Source of the DNA: Brachynemurus nebulosus
Taxonomy: Eukaryota > Arthropoda > Insecta > Neuroptera > Myrmeleontidae
Direction of reading: 5' to 3'
NCBI GenBank assembly: GCA_035578155.1
Contig: JAPWDM010000005.1
Span: 38,836,108-38,900,107 of the forward strand
Length of the DNA: 64,000 bases
The position numbers and the translations under genes were made by a program. This document shows, in pieces, positions 1 to 11,398 of the stretch. How positions within the stretch are numbered: position 1 is the stretch's first letter; each line of letters opens with the position of its first letter. The notes beneath the pieces were generated by a model. The model was not told the DNA's origin. It saw only the letters and a program-made list of their open reading frames with translations, and did not search any database.

Positions 1-430
1 TGGTTTGTATATGTTAAATTTGCAAGATTTTTTTACATAAGATAGTGTTTATTTTAAAAATATTTTCGTGTATATAAGCAGAAATGTAAATGTATATAAA
101 CACACAGAAACCGTCCGCTTAATGAAAGTCCGCATAGACAATAAACGCTGTATTTACCCTATTTACTATCAAAAATGTTTGGTAGTGATTTGAATTAGTG
201 TGATTAATAAAACTAGGGTAACTTGGGTGTAAGCTTTTTATTTTTGGCAACAAACTGACGAAATTACGTGGAACAACCACAAATATTTGCAAACGGATTA
301 TTGTTGACAATCCATTAAATGTTGATTCATTGAAAACAGTATGTTAAAAAAAAAAAATTATGTCAAGTATATACTATTGTGGACAAATTGAGTAAATTGG
401 ACAATATTATCGGCAATATAATATTTTTGT
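1..430. other. AT-rich DNA, nothing recognised
   Basis: No credible exon, tRNA or repeat boundary is seen. A 63-codon frame on the minus strand has no domain and AT-driven composition. Confidence 0.5.
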
Positions 431-1092
431 CTTTATCTAATTGTTTGAATTTGTTTATTATTTTAAACTGGTTATTCATTAATTAGGAACGGTACCAAAC
501 ATTTTATGCAAAGTAACGCTACCAAACATTGCATTTATAATCCAATTTTTCGAATTTTTTTATTTTTTGTAATTCAAACGCGTTCGATTATATGTAGTTT
601 TCGACTATCTATACTTAGCTTATACGTATAGTCTGTACTCGATTAGGTATATATAGATCATCATATTTTTAAAATACCAGTTTTTTTGGTATCATTTTTA
701 TAGATACTACAAATTTTTTTTACTGTGTCCCAGTCCAAAAATATATCCATGTTAAAATTTGACGTTTAAAATTAGTATAGTTTGTTTATTATGTTTGGAA
801 TATGAATATCAAATTTCCTTCTCTATTTTGCAGAATAGAAGAAATGTGTAAAACAGAGAAAGAAATATAGTGAGCATATTCCAAACATAATAAACAAATT
901 ATATTAAAAATTATACGCATAATCGAATACAGACTACGGATAGTCTAAAACTACATATTATAATCAAGTACCATTGAACTATAAAAAATAAATCCAAAAA
1001 TTTGACTATATAATAAAAGTTTGGTTAACGTTACTAGATAATGAACTACTAATTTAACATAATAAACAAATTCAAATAACTAGATAAAAATA
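431..1092. repeat. Imperfect foldback (inverted-repeat) element
   Basis: The left part (about 431-655) reappears as its reverse complement in the right part (about 900-1092), including a shared block around TTTGAATTTGTTTATTAT and a second around ATGTAGTTTT-GACTATC. A tighter inner hairpin pairs 778-803 with 876-902 (TTTGTTTATTATGTTTGGAA and its complement). No coding sequence lies inside. A third, single-arm copy is at 22152-22236, so this is a dispersed foldback or MITE-like family, not a local accident. The superfamily is unknown because no clear target duplication is visible. Confidence 0.7.
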
Positions 1093-1244
1093 ATAGCATA
1101 TTTTTCAATGCTAGCTACTATTCGGGAAGATGAAATTCGTAGTGTCGTAATTCATCAGAGTGAGTAATGGCCATTAAACGCCAGTAAAATACTATAATTT
1201 TTCTACGACTTTTTTCCTTTTTTATAGAATATCATAAATTTTAA

Positions 1245-1674
1245 ATCAACAGAATAAAAATTTTAATCTATCTCTAATTTCATTAAAAGTTAATAGATGT
1301 ATCTATGGACACGACCAAAATAAAATTAAAATTGTTTTGTTTACTTACACGTTACTATGCAACATATATATGAAATTAAAACTTTTAGGTATATTATTCA
1401 CAAAACAATTGCAAACCCATTGAATAATGGTTAATACGGTGATTTCAGTGGTCGAAAGGTATTGAGTAATGAACATTCCTCCACACCTTTGAATAATGCC
1501 TAACTTTCTCAACAATTAACGGATATGTATTGAGTGTGTTCTTCAACAGGAGTAGAAAAAGAATATAATGTTTAGCCTGTCTGTAATTTCATTAAATGTC
1601 GTTCTAATGTATCTATAAATATAAAAACAATCAAAATAAAATATAAATACCTTTGGTTACTTATACATTACTAC

Positions 1675-1748
<74 letters not shown>

Positions 1749-1915
1749 TAAAACTTTATAGATTTTGTTGTTCATAAAACAACTGCAATTCATTGAATCA
1801 TGGTTAATAAGGTGATTTCATTGATCGAAAGGTATTGAGTAATCGTCAATCCTTTACATCTTTGAATAATGTAGTATATGAGTGTATTTTTCAACAAGAG
1901 TATAGAAAAACATTG
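1245..1915 (+). repeat. Tandem duplication, two diverged units
   Basis: A unit of about 310 bp (about 1245-1555) is repeated at 1557-1915. Both share, in order, a 'TGTAATTTCATTAAA' type block, a CAAAATAAAAT block, a TTACTTA-ACATTACTA block, then AAAACAA-TGCAA, GGTGATTTCA and CGAAAGGTATTGAGTAAT. The second unit is longer because a (TA)n tract grew at the point where the first has only a short ATATATATG. The two reading frames of 67 and 72 codons over the second unit are accidental. Confidence 0.75.
1678..1743. repeat. (TA)n microsatellite
   Basis: An uninterrupted run of about 32 TA units within the second copy of the local duplication. The homologous place in the first copy is a short ATATATATG, so the expansion postdates the duplication. 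Confidence 0.95.
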
Positions 1916-2975
1916 TGTTATATGGTTCAGTTTGTTTATTTTGTCCACGATAGACTTGATGTCATATATTATTCGATACAATTTAAAAAGCAATTTATAG
2001 ATTTTTTTTTAAATTTAATGGTGAATATATTTTTTTGGCTGGGATACAGATGACTGCAAGTAATAAATTAATGTTTGTTGTTGTCTCTGTGTATATCCAT
2101 TGAACTATAGAATATATCCATGATTCCAATGTTTTTCTGCATAGCGGGGAAGTTTGTTTTTATATTCTCTTTTTTTATTTGTTTCTTTCAAATTCACCCA
2201 AGTAACGTTCAAGTCAAAATCATTCTGGTGATGAAATCACAAAAAAAAAAAATCTTACGCATTTTTCTTCGTCGTATAACGCATTCAGTTTATCAGTGTC
2301 ATTCTTTTCGGTAGATATCGACCAAAAAAAACGCACAACAGTATCTTTCAATACATATTTTAAAGTATATAATTGATAAATCTTGTATTAAAAACCAAGT
2401 TTCGCGCGCTATCTCGATATTTTATAGTTCATATAGCAGTTTAGCGCGATAGCAATGGAAGCAACATATGCATCAACCGCATCGCCTACCCGTTCACCCC
2501 TCTTAGCGCTCCGTTATTGGTCTGATTCGATTTTCCGCAGCAACACAGCCCATTAACCATCATGTATATTATATATAGACATATTGTGTATCGGAGATTT
2601 ATTGAAAAATTTGCAATATATAAAGATGATAAATAAATGGTGTAGGTACATTGTATAGTTGAATGTTAATATTGAAAAAATTTATAAAAAAGGGGACAAA
2701 AAGTAGGATGTTTATAGCGTAATATGGTTAATGTATATCGACCGGATGTTAAATTTTTTATTTTTAATAAAACAACAAAAATGAAAAATAATGTGGCAAA
2801 TTACTAATAAATTATGGTTTTCGTTAAAATAAAAAAAAAATTAAGCCAAAAAATTGTTTGATAAGTTGAACTTTTCACAGTTACTACAATTTTTATGCTT
2901 TTTTACGGTGTTATTTAAATTAAATTTTAATTATTAGAAATTCCGGTTAAAACAGCGATCGCCAAAAAATTATAA
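1916..2975. other. Non-coding, no recognised gene
   Basis: AT-rich sequence with poly-A and poly-T runs. A slightly GC-richer patch at 2400-2545 holds a short imperfect stem (CGCGCTATC at about 2405 with GCGATAGC at about 2445). No exon or element boundary is supported. Confidence 0.4.
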
Positions 2976-2999
2976 GTAAAAAATACCCCTGTCGCAGTA

Positions 3000-4349
3000 G
3001 GGGAAGTGTACCTAATATCGTACATCTTCCTAATATCGCACACTACCATATTGCCGTTCGTAAGTGTTATATCCTGGTGACAATCGGTCTAACTCTTTGC
3101 CCTCTGGCAGCCATTAGACGAGGCCAAGTGTTGAACGAAATTGGTAACTTTTGTATTTTTTCTAAAACTTTTTTTAATTTTTTTAATTTCAAATATTTTG
3201 GAGGTGTTACATATGCATCTAATTGTATGATGAGAGGTAAGTGATATTTATTTGTCAATTACAACAATAACTTCTCTGTATTGTATAATTTGTATTTTCA
3301 TAATTATAATATTAGTTTATGACATATTTCAAGCTGAAAAATCCGCCATATTTATTTCTCACAATATGCCAAATATCGCCCACCTACAGTAATCATAATA
3401 TCGCACTATACGATATTAGGCATGGTAGCCCAATCATTTAAATCAAATGAAACGGAATAAGCTGGATTTTTTTATACACCTTTATTTTGGCATCCTAAAT
3501 GTTCCCTTAAAAGTCTCGTAAGATCACGTGTGAGCGTCCTTAGATATTGAAGGTCAAAGATTGTTTTGTGGAAATATCTCGCTTCATTTGCCTTAAATCG
3601 TTTCTGTATTTTTTATAAACGTTATAGAGCATAAAACTTTACAAATTTTGTTTCACTTTTCTATGCGTTTAGCTGTTTTGGATCTAGTTCAAGTGACGAC
3701 GATGTAGCTGACTCTCTTACAGTTTCAACTGATGAAGACGACGGCGAGAATGACTGTGAATGTCCCTATTGTGGTTAGTCGTATTTAACAGACAAAAGGA
3801 CGAGAAGTGGATCATTTGTACAAAGTGCCGCATTTGGTTTCACAAACAATGTTCGGGAACGGTAGATTACAAAACATTTATTTGTGGTTATTGTTTGGAT
3901 AGTTAATTAAGAACGTAATATAAGTAAAACTACAAAATCTTAAGTCTAATTTACTTGTGATTGAACATATATTAATGTAATTCTATGAAATTTTGTTCTA
4001 CTTAAGAATAAACAATATTGTTTTGTACTAAATGTGTTTTTTTTTTTTGTTCATAAACCATGTTTAACATTGTGACAGAAATAATAGCCTAATATCGTAC
4101 AGGGCGATATTTTGACCACTATTGGTGGGTGATATTGAGACGACATTTTATGAAGCGGTCAAAACCATTTTTTTTTTCATTAATTACAAAAAGATATATT
4201 ATATACATGTTTAATCAATTCCAAACTATTTGGTACTTCAAGAACATTAAAAAAAACTAAAAAAAGTATAAATGGCGCTAATTAAAAAGTAAAAATAGCA
4301 GAGTAAATTTCAATTGTCAAAATGAGTGCGATATTAGGCACACTTCCCC
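3000..4349 (+). mobile_element. TA-flanked, pogo-like DNA transposon, internally deleted
   Basis: TIRs are GGGGAAGTGTACCTAATATC on the left and, reading inward from the right end, GGGGAAGTGTGCCTAATATC. A TA dinucleotide flanks each end (2998-2999, 4350-4351), as in the Tc1/mariner/pogo group. The motif CTAATATCG or its complement recurs near both ends and inside (about 3011, 3033, 3371, 3398, 3411, 4089, 4328), like transposase-binding subterminal repeats. The only coding remnant is a C-terminal zinc finger at 3672-3906. At 1350 bp it lacks the DDE domain. The pogo assignment is inferred from the TA target and the finger. Confidence 0.8.
3672..3906 (+). pseudogene. Transposase C-terminal PHD-like zinc finger, frameshifted
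   Basis: An acidic stretch (SSSDDDVADSL...DEDDGEN) leads to CECPYCG, then a stop in frame. One frame over, the reading continues as KDEKWIICTKCRIWFHKQC, a short spacer and FICGYCLDS before a stop at 3904-3906. The pattern C-x2-C, W-x2-C-x2-C-x2-W-x-H-x3-C, C-x2-C is the cross-brace finger found at the C-terminus of many insect pogo/Tigger-type transposases. An AG at 3673-3674 after a T-rich run could be a splice acceptor. The frame change near 3780 and the missing catalytic region mean it is dead. A host PHD protein is less likely because the TIRs enclose it. Confidence 0.75.
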
Positions 4350-4581
4350 TATATCCTGCATAACGTAGCAAATTTCTAAAGACCTACATTTATGAGAATA
4401 AACATTTCAAATCACATATTATAAGACTTGAAATAATTAATAAGTTTTTATCTCCATATTTGAGAGACTTTTAGTAAAAATGAGCTCAGTCGTATATTTT
4501 AGGTGGACCGTATGTAACACAGCCTATGTCCATGTAAAACAATACCCCGGTCTCCCCTATTATAATTAATCTTAATCATTA

Positions 4582-4951
4582 TGGTGAAAAGTTTTTAATT
4601 TTGTCAAATTTTCACTTAAATATAGAGTTATATTATTTAACACCAGCTAGTTTGCGGTTGATTAAACCAATGGTTCTCAAACTTTTTGGTTTGCGACCGG
4701 CTCTTCCACTTAAAAATTTCAAAGGACCCTCGGAATATGTAGAAATGAGTAGCAAATGTGAAGGAAATGGATATATGATCTGTAATCAATTGATTCTGCG
4801 ACCCTCCAAATAGTTCACGCGACCCCTTTGGGGGTCGCGACCCCCATTTTGAGAATCACTGGATTAAGCCATCATCAGGTGAAATTTGAACTGAACAGAA
4901 AGAATTCAGTCTGGGTAATCCAAACTGACAAAATTAAAAATTTTTTCACCA
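4582..4951. mobile_element. Small TIR transposon with a 9-bp target duplication
   Basis: Ends are TGGTGAAAAGTTTTTAATTT on the left and, inward from the right, TGGTGAAAAAATTTTTAATT. TAATCATTA is present exactly on both sides (4573-4581 and 4952-4960). Without the hAT insertion inside it the element would be about 170 bp. No coding capacity. A perfect 9-bp duplication suits a Mutator-like element, but 8 bp plus a chance base is also possible. Confidence 0.8.
4668..4861. mobile_element. hAT MITE nested in the preceding element
   Basis: Ends are CAATGGTTCTCAAACTTTT and, inward from the right, CAGTGATTCTCAAAATG, the common hAT terminal form CAGNGNTTCTCAA. The flanking 8-bp duplication is GATTAAAC (4660-4667) and GATTAAGC (4862-4869), one mismatch. 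The interior has the GGGTCGCGACCC palindrome frequent in such MITEs. No intact gene. Confidence 0.85.
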
Positions 4952-4960
4952 TAATCATTA

Positions 4961-5448
4961 CGGATTTTCGAAAGTAAAATTATCTACAATTAATTATAAC
5001 ATTTATAACCTTAATCAATTCGAAAAGATGTGGTTCGAGTACATACAATGTTTAATTGATGTAATATCGAAATTGATTAATATGTAAAATATGCCAATTC
5101 CGCTGTCTATTCATGACATTGATCTGAATTTTAGTTATCATATACAGGGATTGGAAGGGGCCAAACTACTGTAAAATAGTTAGTATACCGCTTGTCGCCA
5201 AAAAGTTACGTCACAAAAATGGGAGGAGCTTCCCCACTTTCTATGGTGATATACATATTTAGAGTTTGTGTCTGTATGTGTGCTGTAGTGAATATTAGTA
5301 TGTGTGATATTCCGTATAATTATAATATGTATAGCTCGGTGACTGGAGGGAGATGATACATATACCGTACCTACGCACTTGGCAATGATACGTATACATA
5401 ATGCTGGTGTAATATGTATGTACTCTAGGCTTACGTATTCATTGTATT
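4961..5448. other. Non-coding, nothing recognised
   Basis: Mixed AT-rich sequence with no identified gene or bounded repeat. Confidence 0.4.
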
Positions 5449-5610
5449 AAGCGGGTTCTACACGATGCTACGAACGTTCCTTCCAACGTTCGATCGAACG
5501 TTTGAGGCAATTAAGTTCGATAGTTGGTGCGACTGTATCTGCTACACGGTGAATCGAATGTTTGATCCAATACGAATGATGATGTGTTGGTACTCAGTGG
5601 CGAGGCTGTT

Positions 5611-5751
5611 ATCTGTCTGATGTTATCTCTAATGTTATACACTGATGTTGTCTCTCTTGTATAATGTGTTGGGACAAACGTTTATCCAGTGGACGACGAT
5701 GTCATCTGTCTGATGTTATCTCTAATGTTATACACTGATGTTGTCTCTCTT
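5611..5751 (+). repeat. Exact 48-bp direct repeat, 93-bp period
   Basis: 5611-5658 and 5704-5751 are identical (starting ATCTGTCTGATGTTATCTCT). Complete identity amid diverged sequence implies a recent duplication inside the TIR element. Confidence 0.9.
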
Positions 5752-5930
5752 CACATGAACGAGTCGTGCAGCTGCTGAGTCGAACCAACCAACGCAATCA
5801 ACATTGACCTTCAAACGTTCGAAGCATCCCTTTGACTCGGTGCAAAAATACCGACATCGAACGGGACACGACCAAATGCGAACGTTTGACGCTCGACATT
5901 GGACACTCGTAGGTTCGAACAACGGCTACA

Positions 5931-5986
5931 CGATGCTATGAACCATCCAACGTCGAATGTTGGAAGGTGTTCGTAGCATCGTGTAG
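5931..5986. repeat. Short palindrome of the element terminus
   Basis: CTACACGATGCTATGAAC on the left pairs with GTTCGTAGCATCGTGTAG on the right across a short spacer, giving a self-contained miniature of the outer element. Confidence 0.85.
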
Positions 5987-5998
5987 CAGCGGCTTTAC

Positions 5999-8789
5999 AT
6001 TGTTGCAACAATCAACATCCGAACCACTACAAGCGTTGTGGACGAATGAATCACCCAAGCCCTAAGCGTGTGTGTAAAAAATTGTGGATAGCAGTGTGCC
6101 TGTGTGTGCTTGATACCGCTTAAGCTGATTAGTCACACAGCAAGTGCAGTCGTGTTCAGATCGATTGTTATCAACCAGTTTCAACAATAAGCGAATACAT
6201 ATATAGTAATATGCAGGTACCGAAACACTAGCATGTATACGATGGACATATGCAGTGTAGTCCCCCTCTTTCAACAAACAGAGTGTGACGTTGATACAAA
6301 CACATGCATCACGCACATCACGCATACATTGATAGGAGATTTATGTTGTAACATGTTGTGCGTTTGGAGTAGGAGAAAATTAGGTCATTTGCTGACGTAA
6401 GCTATTGTCCACATTGAGAAAGCTATTACAGAGATACGAAGTTTGTTTCTGAATATTCTGTGGAATCACCTAAGCTGTAACAGACCTACAAATAACACCA
6501 AGTGAGCTACACTTTTTTGATATTAGTTTGCTTCTAGTGTTCTATGGGGGATTGACTGTACCTACATACGAAGTATGTTACGTAAATATTATGAAGTAGA
6601 ACTAAATTAAACTGATAAATTTCTAATCTCAATGTATCTCGAATTCAAATGTACTTTGAAGATTGGTAGGTACGATCATCATACAAATATACTTTACACA
6701 TAAAACTATTGTATGAAGCTGAATGGAATATTGTCACTATAGCGTACAATTTCGCCTACGGTTATAAAGTGTTAATTTTATTGCAAATTTGTGAAACGAT
6801 CTGCATCATTACGGCAAATATTGCTTCAAGTATTAACGGTATTAATTCTGAAAACGACTTTCATTTTGTACAGAATGTTCCAGATATAATTATATAGTTA
6901 AGATACCATTACAGTGTACAATTTTGAAAGAATTAATTGTTTTTTTTTGGTTTTATTTTAAGTACATACAGTTATGCATGTTCTCTCAATACTTCAAATA
7001 GAAATTCGAATTATTACGATCGCTACGATCACGGATCAATGGATTCAGTCTAAATACAAAACTCTGTGAATCGAGTGGCACTATACTACTTTACATTCAG
7101 TCTTTCCACAACCAGTGAACGCAGTATAAGATCAATTGTTGTCACCACAGTATCACATTGTTGTTGAAACAATGATTTGAAACAATTTCGAGAGAAAACT
7201 ACAAAACGCGTTTGTCTCGAAATGCCCTTTTTAAAAACGGTAACCACTCTCAGATGTAAAGTTTCCAAGCCGTAAGTTTGAAATTTTGACAGAATAATCT
7301 TTATTCGATTCTCCATGTACCTATGGAAGCTTTTTCTTTTCAAATCTTCCTATTTTTTCACACCCAAAACCGCCGCCATTTTTTGAAATTTCAAAAAAAA
7401 CCTCCATAGGTACTTAGCGGTTTATCTACAGATTGATAACCTATTTGATTTTTTTTTTCGGATGAAAACTGCGGCCGCAATCGTAGGCACCAGTAGCCGC
7501 CCTTTTCTAAGGACACTTTTTTCAAAAAGTTATAATAATTATAAAAAATAAATAAAAATGAATAAAAAAAATATTTTTGTATTGCTAAATAGTGGTATTA
7601 ATCGTAAAAAAAATTCATCACCATTCCCCCATCCTATCCATACGAAAAAAATTGCGCAAATTCATTATTTTTCGGTCGGTCACACTGTGACGGTACCTTA
7701 ATCACTTCAGAGCACATTAGAAAAGTTATTTGAATTTAGTCAGCAATGGGACTTGCTTATACGCATAGGCAAGAGATCAGTGCGAAATAAATTATTTTAA
7801 TCCGTTGACGGTCACGGAAGCTGGACGGCGTCATGTGAAAGCTGACTAACTGCGACTGCGACATAACGCGCAGCTGTCGCTCGGTATAATATAATATAAG
7901 CAGTAGGTCGTCTTTCGCTGTTCTATTGTATTGTTCGAAATGTATGGCTTTGAAACTTTGGAGCGATTGTGTATAGAGCAGTTCGAACGTTCAACATTGA
8001 ATATGAAAAACGCAAACTTATGTCACTTTAACCACGATTTTTAAAAAGATATCTAGACAATAAAATATACTAACGAAATTTTTTTGAAAATTAGGTTTCG
8101 GATGAATAGTTTCCGAGTTATTATGTCCACGGCAAGTGATACCCCAAAAAAGGCTCCTGAAATATCTACAGTTGTCGTTCCGCAGTTTTCAAATATTTTC
8201 TATGAAAAAATTTAACAAGTATTCTAAAAAATCTACTAATCGCTGTTGCTAACAGTTTTTAAATAAACATTAAGCTGTCGAAAAGAAATCAAAAAAATGT
8301 CGCTATTTCGCCCTTTACTGTATATAACCCCTTAAACTGGAACATTTTGTATATTAATAGTAACTGTATATTCAACTTTCTTCTTATTAGTATCTTATTA
8401 CTTATTAGTATTGCGATGTCTCAATATTCTTTATCTAGTCTCATAGAGTCGCATTAAAATGAATATTGTCTCATTACCTCACGCTGATATTTTAGTAATA
8501 GGAAATTCAATTGAAAATTTATAATTGTGATCAAAAGATGTCGTGCATATGTGCAGAAGGGAGCTGTTCGTAATTTTAAAATAACAATTTTCGAATTATT
8601 GGTAAAGTGGTGGAAGATATGACTTGATTTTGCAATGAGTGAAAATTGAATGAATTATTGTCATTTCTATTTTAGATAATATGATTTACATTCAATAGCA
8701 AATGTTGACACCCTGTTTTGGCTACGGATTCAACGAAAATTCAACTATTATTAAGACGTTTGTAGTTATTTTAAGAAACTTAGTGTAAA
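5999..8789. other. Non-coding, no recognised gene
   Basis: No intron-exon structure, tRNA or bounded transposon is identified. Short frames at 6062-6325, 6709-6897 and 7086-7343 have no recognisable domain. Confidence 0.4.
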
Positions 8790-9946
8790 ATTCTAAAATA
8801 AACTAGCGGAAAAACTTAAAGGATCAAAAAAAAAAAAAAAAAAAAAAATTCCAAATTTTTAGCGATTTTTCGAATGGCTGTATCTTTGTGAAAAATGATC
8901 GTATCGGAGTGGTAAACAAAGAAATTTAAAGCTGGAAGTTTTTAGTTTCGAGATCTTGCCATAAAAAAATTTTGAAAGCAACGTGTATCGCGCAATCCTA
9001 ATAAATACAGTGAAAAAAAATTTTCAAAATTTTTTCGGTTTCTTTTTTGGTCTACGGGCTTGGAAAAAATTTTTCCGACTTAACCACCATATGAACCGGA
9101 TAACTTTTATTTAGCTTTAATTTGATTTTTTGTAGACCTTTATACGACCACTTCTCGCTGAGATATCGGGCTGAGAATCGAAAAGGATCATTTCGTCTTT
9201 GACCATCGATATCTCAGCAACCAATGATCACACAGAAAATTGAATATAGGTTTTAGAAACTCGAATAAATTCTCTGCAAGGATTAGCCATTGTTTTTTCG
9301 GAAAAAAATTTTTTTGCCTACTCTACATGAATTTAAAAAATCAAGAAAAAACGAGCTTTTGGTGGCTTTTTGGAAAAACAAGCTCTGAATTAAAAATATC
9401 GAGCAAACCATTAATGTTAAGTTCAATGTACCCACAAAAACTCCACCGAGTTTCAATCTAATCCATCCAGCTGTTTTTTTGTTTCATTCGATTGAATTTT
9501 TGAAAAAATTAAAGAATCGTTTTATTTGCTCTTAAACTTTCATAATCTTTAAAAAAATGAAAAAAAAAATTTTCTCAGCTTTTTTCACATTTTTATCAAT
9601 AACAGTATTTAAAAAAAAGCAAATTAAAGCTGAATGAACAGGTTATCCGGTTCATATGGTGGCTAAGTCGGAAAATTCTTTTGCAAGTCCGTGGACCAAA
9701 AAAAGAAACCGAAAAAATTTCGAAATTTTTTTTTCAGTGTATTTATTAGGATTGCGTGATACACGTTGCTTTGAAAATTTTTTTATCGCAAGATCTCGAA
9801 ACTAGAAATTTCCGGCTTTAAATTGCTTTCCTTACCACTCCGATACGACCATTTTTCACGAAGATACAGCCATTCGAAAAATCGCTAAGAATTTGTAATG
9901 TTTTTTTGGTCCTTTAATTTTTCCGCAAGTGTACTAAAATTTTTAA
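8790..9946. mobile_element. Long inverted-repeat (foldback) element
   Basis: A left arm of about 335 bp (8790-9126) is repeated in reverse at 9619-9946. Matching blocks include TTTTTCGAATGGCTGTATCT, GAGATCTTG, ATTTATTAGGATTGCG (inverted) and ACCATATGAACCGGATAAC. The arms differ by scattered substitutions and indels. The ~490-bp centre has a shorter internal inverted pair (GATATC near 9164 and 9210). No transposase is encoded. Read-through transcription would give a long hairpin RNA. Confidence 0.9.
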
Positions 9947-11271
9947 TTTCATTTACAGCTAAAATATCTATTTCAATCATGTAAAAACTATTGAGCCAAC
10001 CGAACCGAAAATTTACTATGAAAATTGTATAAGATCTGGTTCACCAACAGGTATATTTTTATTCTAGGACATTCGCAACTTAAGCAATAAGTACGCAATT
10101 TGTCCGCTAATATTGACGACAGCAACTGATGGTTTATTTCAAACTCCAAGAGTATTTTTACTATGATAATTAATGACAAACCTTTAACGAAGTAATAATG
10201 AGTTTTAGTATGCCTTTCGTTTTATTATTTTCAGTTCTTATTTGGAATGCTTCAAGCAGAATGAAACTCGTTGTAAAAAATGGGTAGGAAATGGCATTAC
10301 CGATTAAAGAAATTGTTATAACCATTTTCGAAAATCTGAAGATGGAGTATATAAAAGGTATTCATACCATGTGAGAAATTATCACGAAAAACGTTTCCTA
10401 AGACAATTCAATGCAATTTTTTTTTCTTTTTGGTTAAATGTGAGGAACACATGACGTGATAAAGTTATTACCGTTGGTGAAAGTTAAAAGAGTCGCGTGT
10501 GGATAAAACTACATAAGTGTGGCAATTGTAAAGGGTGGTATCAGGCAGGGGGGCATTGGGGAATAGAAAAGGAAAACGAAAAAGATTAGAAATGAGAATA
10601 GGGTGACAATGATTCTTGAATAATGGAGAGCGTTCAGGGAATACGTCTAAAGTCAATATTACACAAGTAAATTATATGTGATAATATATAGATAAATGTG
10701 CGTCTTAGTTAACAAAATTGCACGGCTTGTTTAGCTTGTTAGCTTTAATTGTTTTTCTACAATCTTAGTGAAAAGTAGGCTTTTGCGTTCTGTGGAGAGA
10801 GCGTAAAATGTGTATTTGCCGAAGATTCTCGTTGCCGAGCAACAAATTTATACTTTGCGCTTTAAAGCGGAAAAGTAATACTTTGTCGCTCGCTCAACGT
10901 ATATTTAATTACAAATCGGATAGGCGTTGTTTATATTTTCTAAATAAATAAACAGATTCTTAAATTATTATGTTTATCGTAATCAAGTGAAATATTAATT
11001 TTATTAAATTTCAAAATAACTGCAAAATATTAATTAAAAATAATAATAACTATAATTAATAAATAATAAGAATAAAAAATAAAAAAAATTTAAAAATATA
11101 TGTACATGTATGATGGAAATATGTAATAGTGACAGTGATTTCTCAGGTACACCTCCAGATATTTCTGAAGCTGCAAAAATTATAATATTAAAGTAAATAT
11201 TAACGTCCATTATTATTTTTTCAAGTATCTTTTAAGTAAAAAAAGTTTTTTATAAGATTGTAGAAAAAATT
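9947..11271. other. Non-coding, no recognised gene
   Basis: AT-rich sequence, with a very AT-rich patch at about 10980-11100. Frames at 9988-10179 and 10468-10656 on the minus strand show no domain. Confidence 0.4.
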
Positions 11272-11398
11272 TTGTGTGTAATTCGAGCACAAAATGACTT
11301 GCCGCTCTCATGAGATTAACGCGCTCCGCCTGGCGGCGTCACGCGTCAACATTCTCAATCGAGCGGCAAAGCACCATTTTGCGCTCTTAATACACAAA
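11272..11398. repeat. GC-rich palindromic MITE-like sequence
   Basis: TTTGTGTGTAATTCGAGCAC with AAAATGACTTGCCGCTC on the left is mirrored by GAGCGGCAAAGCACCATTTT with GCGCTCTTAATACACAAAT on the right. The centre is GC-rich (about 11325-11345), unlike the surroundings. It would fold into one stem of about 55 bp. No gene. Confidence 0.8.

Larger units (their letters stand above)
2976..4540 (-). repeat. Rep-A copy, split by a transposon
   Basis: The tail motif (TACCCCTGTCGCAG) ends at 2997 and resumes at 4352 (TATCCTGCATAACGTAGCAA), on either side of the 3000-4349 element. Sequence to about 4540 continues the family, including a block near 4485-4520 that matches 17140-17175. Other copies of the same tail, uninterrupted, are at 16826 and 55906, which gives the pre-insertion arrangement. 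Confidence 0.75.
5449..5998. mobile_element. TIR element with nested short palindrome
   Basis: Terminal block TTCTACACGATGCTACGAAC near 5456 matches the inverted right end (CTGCTACACGATGCTACGAA inward from about 5990), with GCGGG/GCCGC just outside. CTTCCAACRTTCGA follows in both arms. A third copy of the motif lies in the interior at 5931-5950, inverted to the right terminus. The interior holds a direct repeat (5611-5751). Minus-strand frames of 64-66 codons across it are shadows of the repeat. Non-autonomous, superfamily unknown. Confidence 0.75.
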
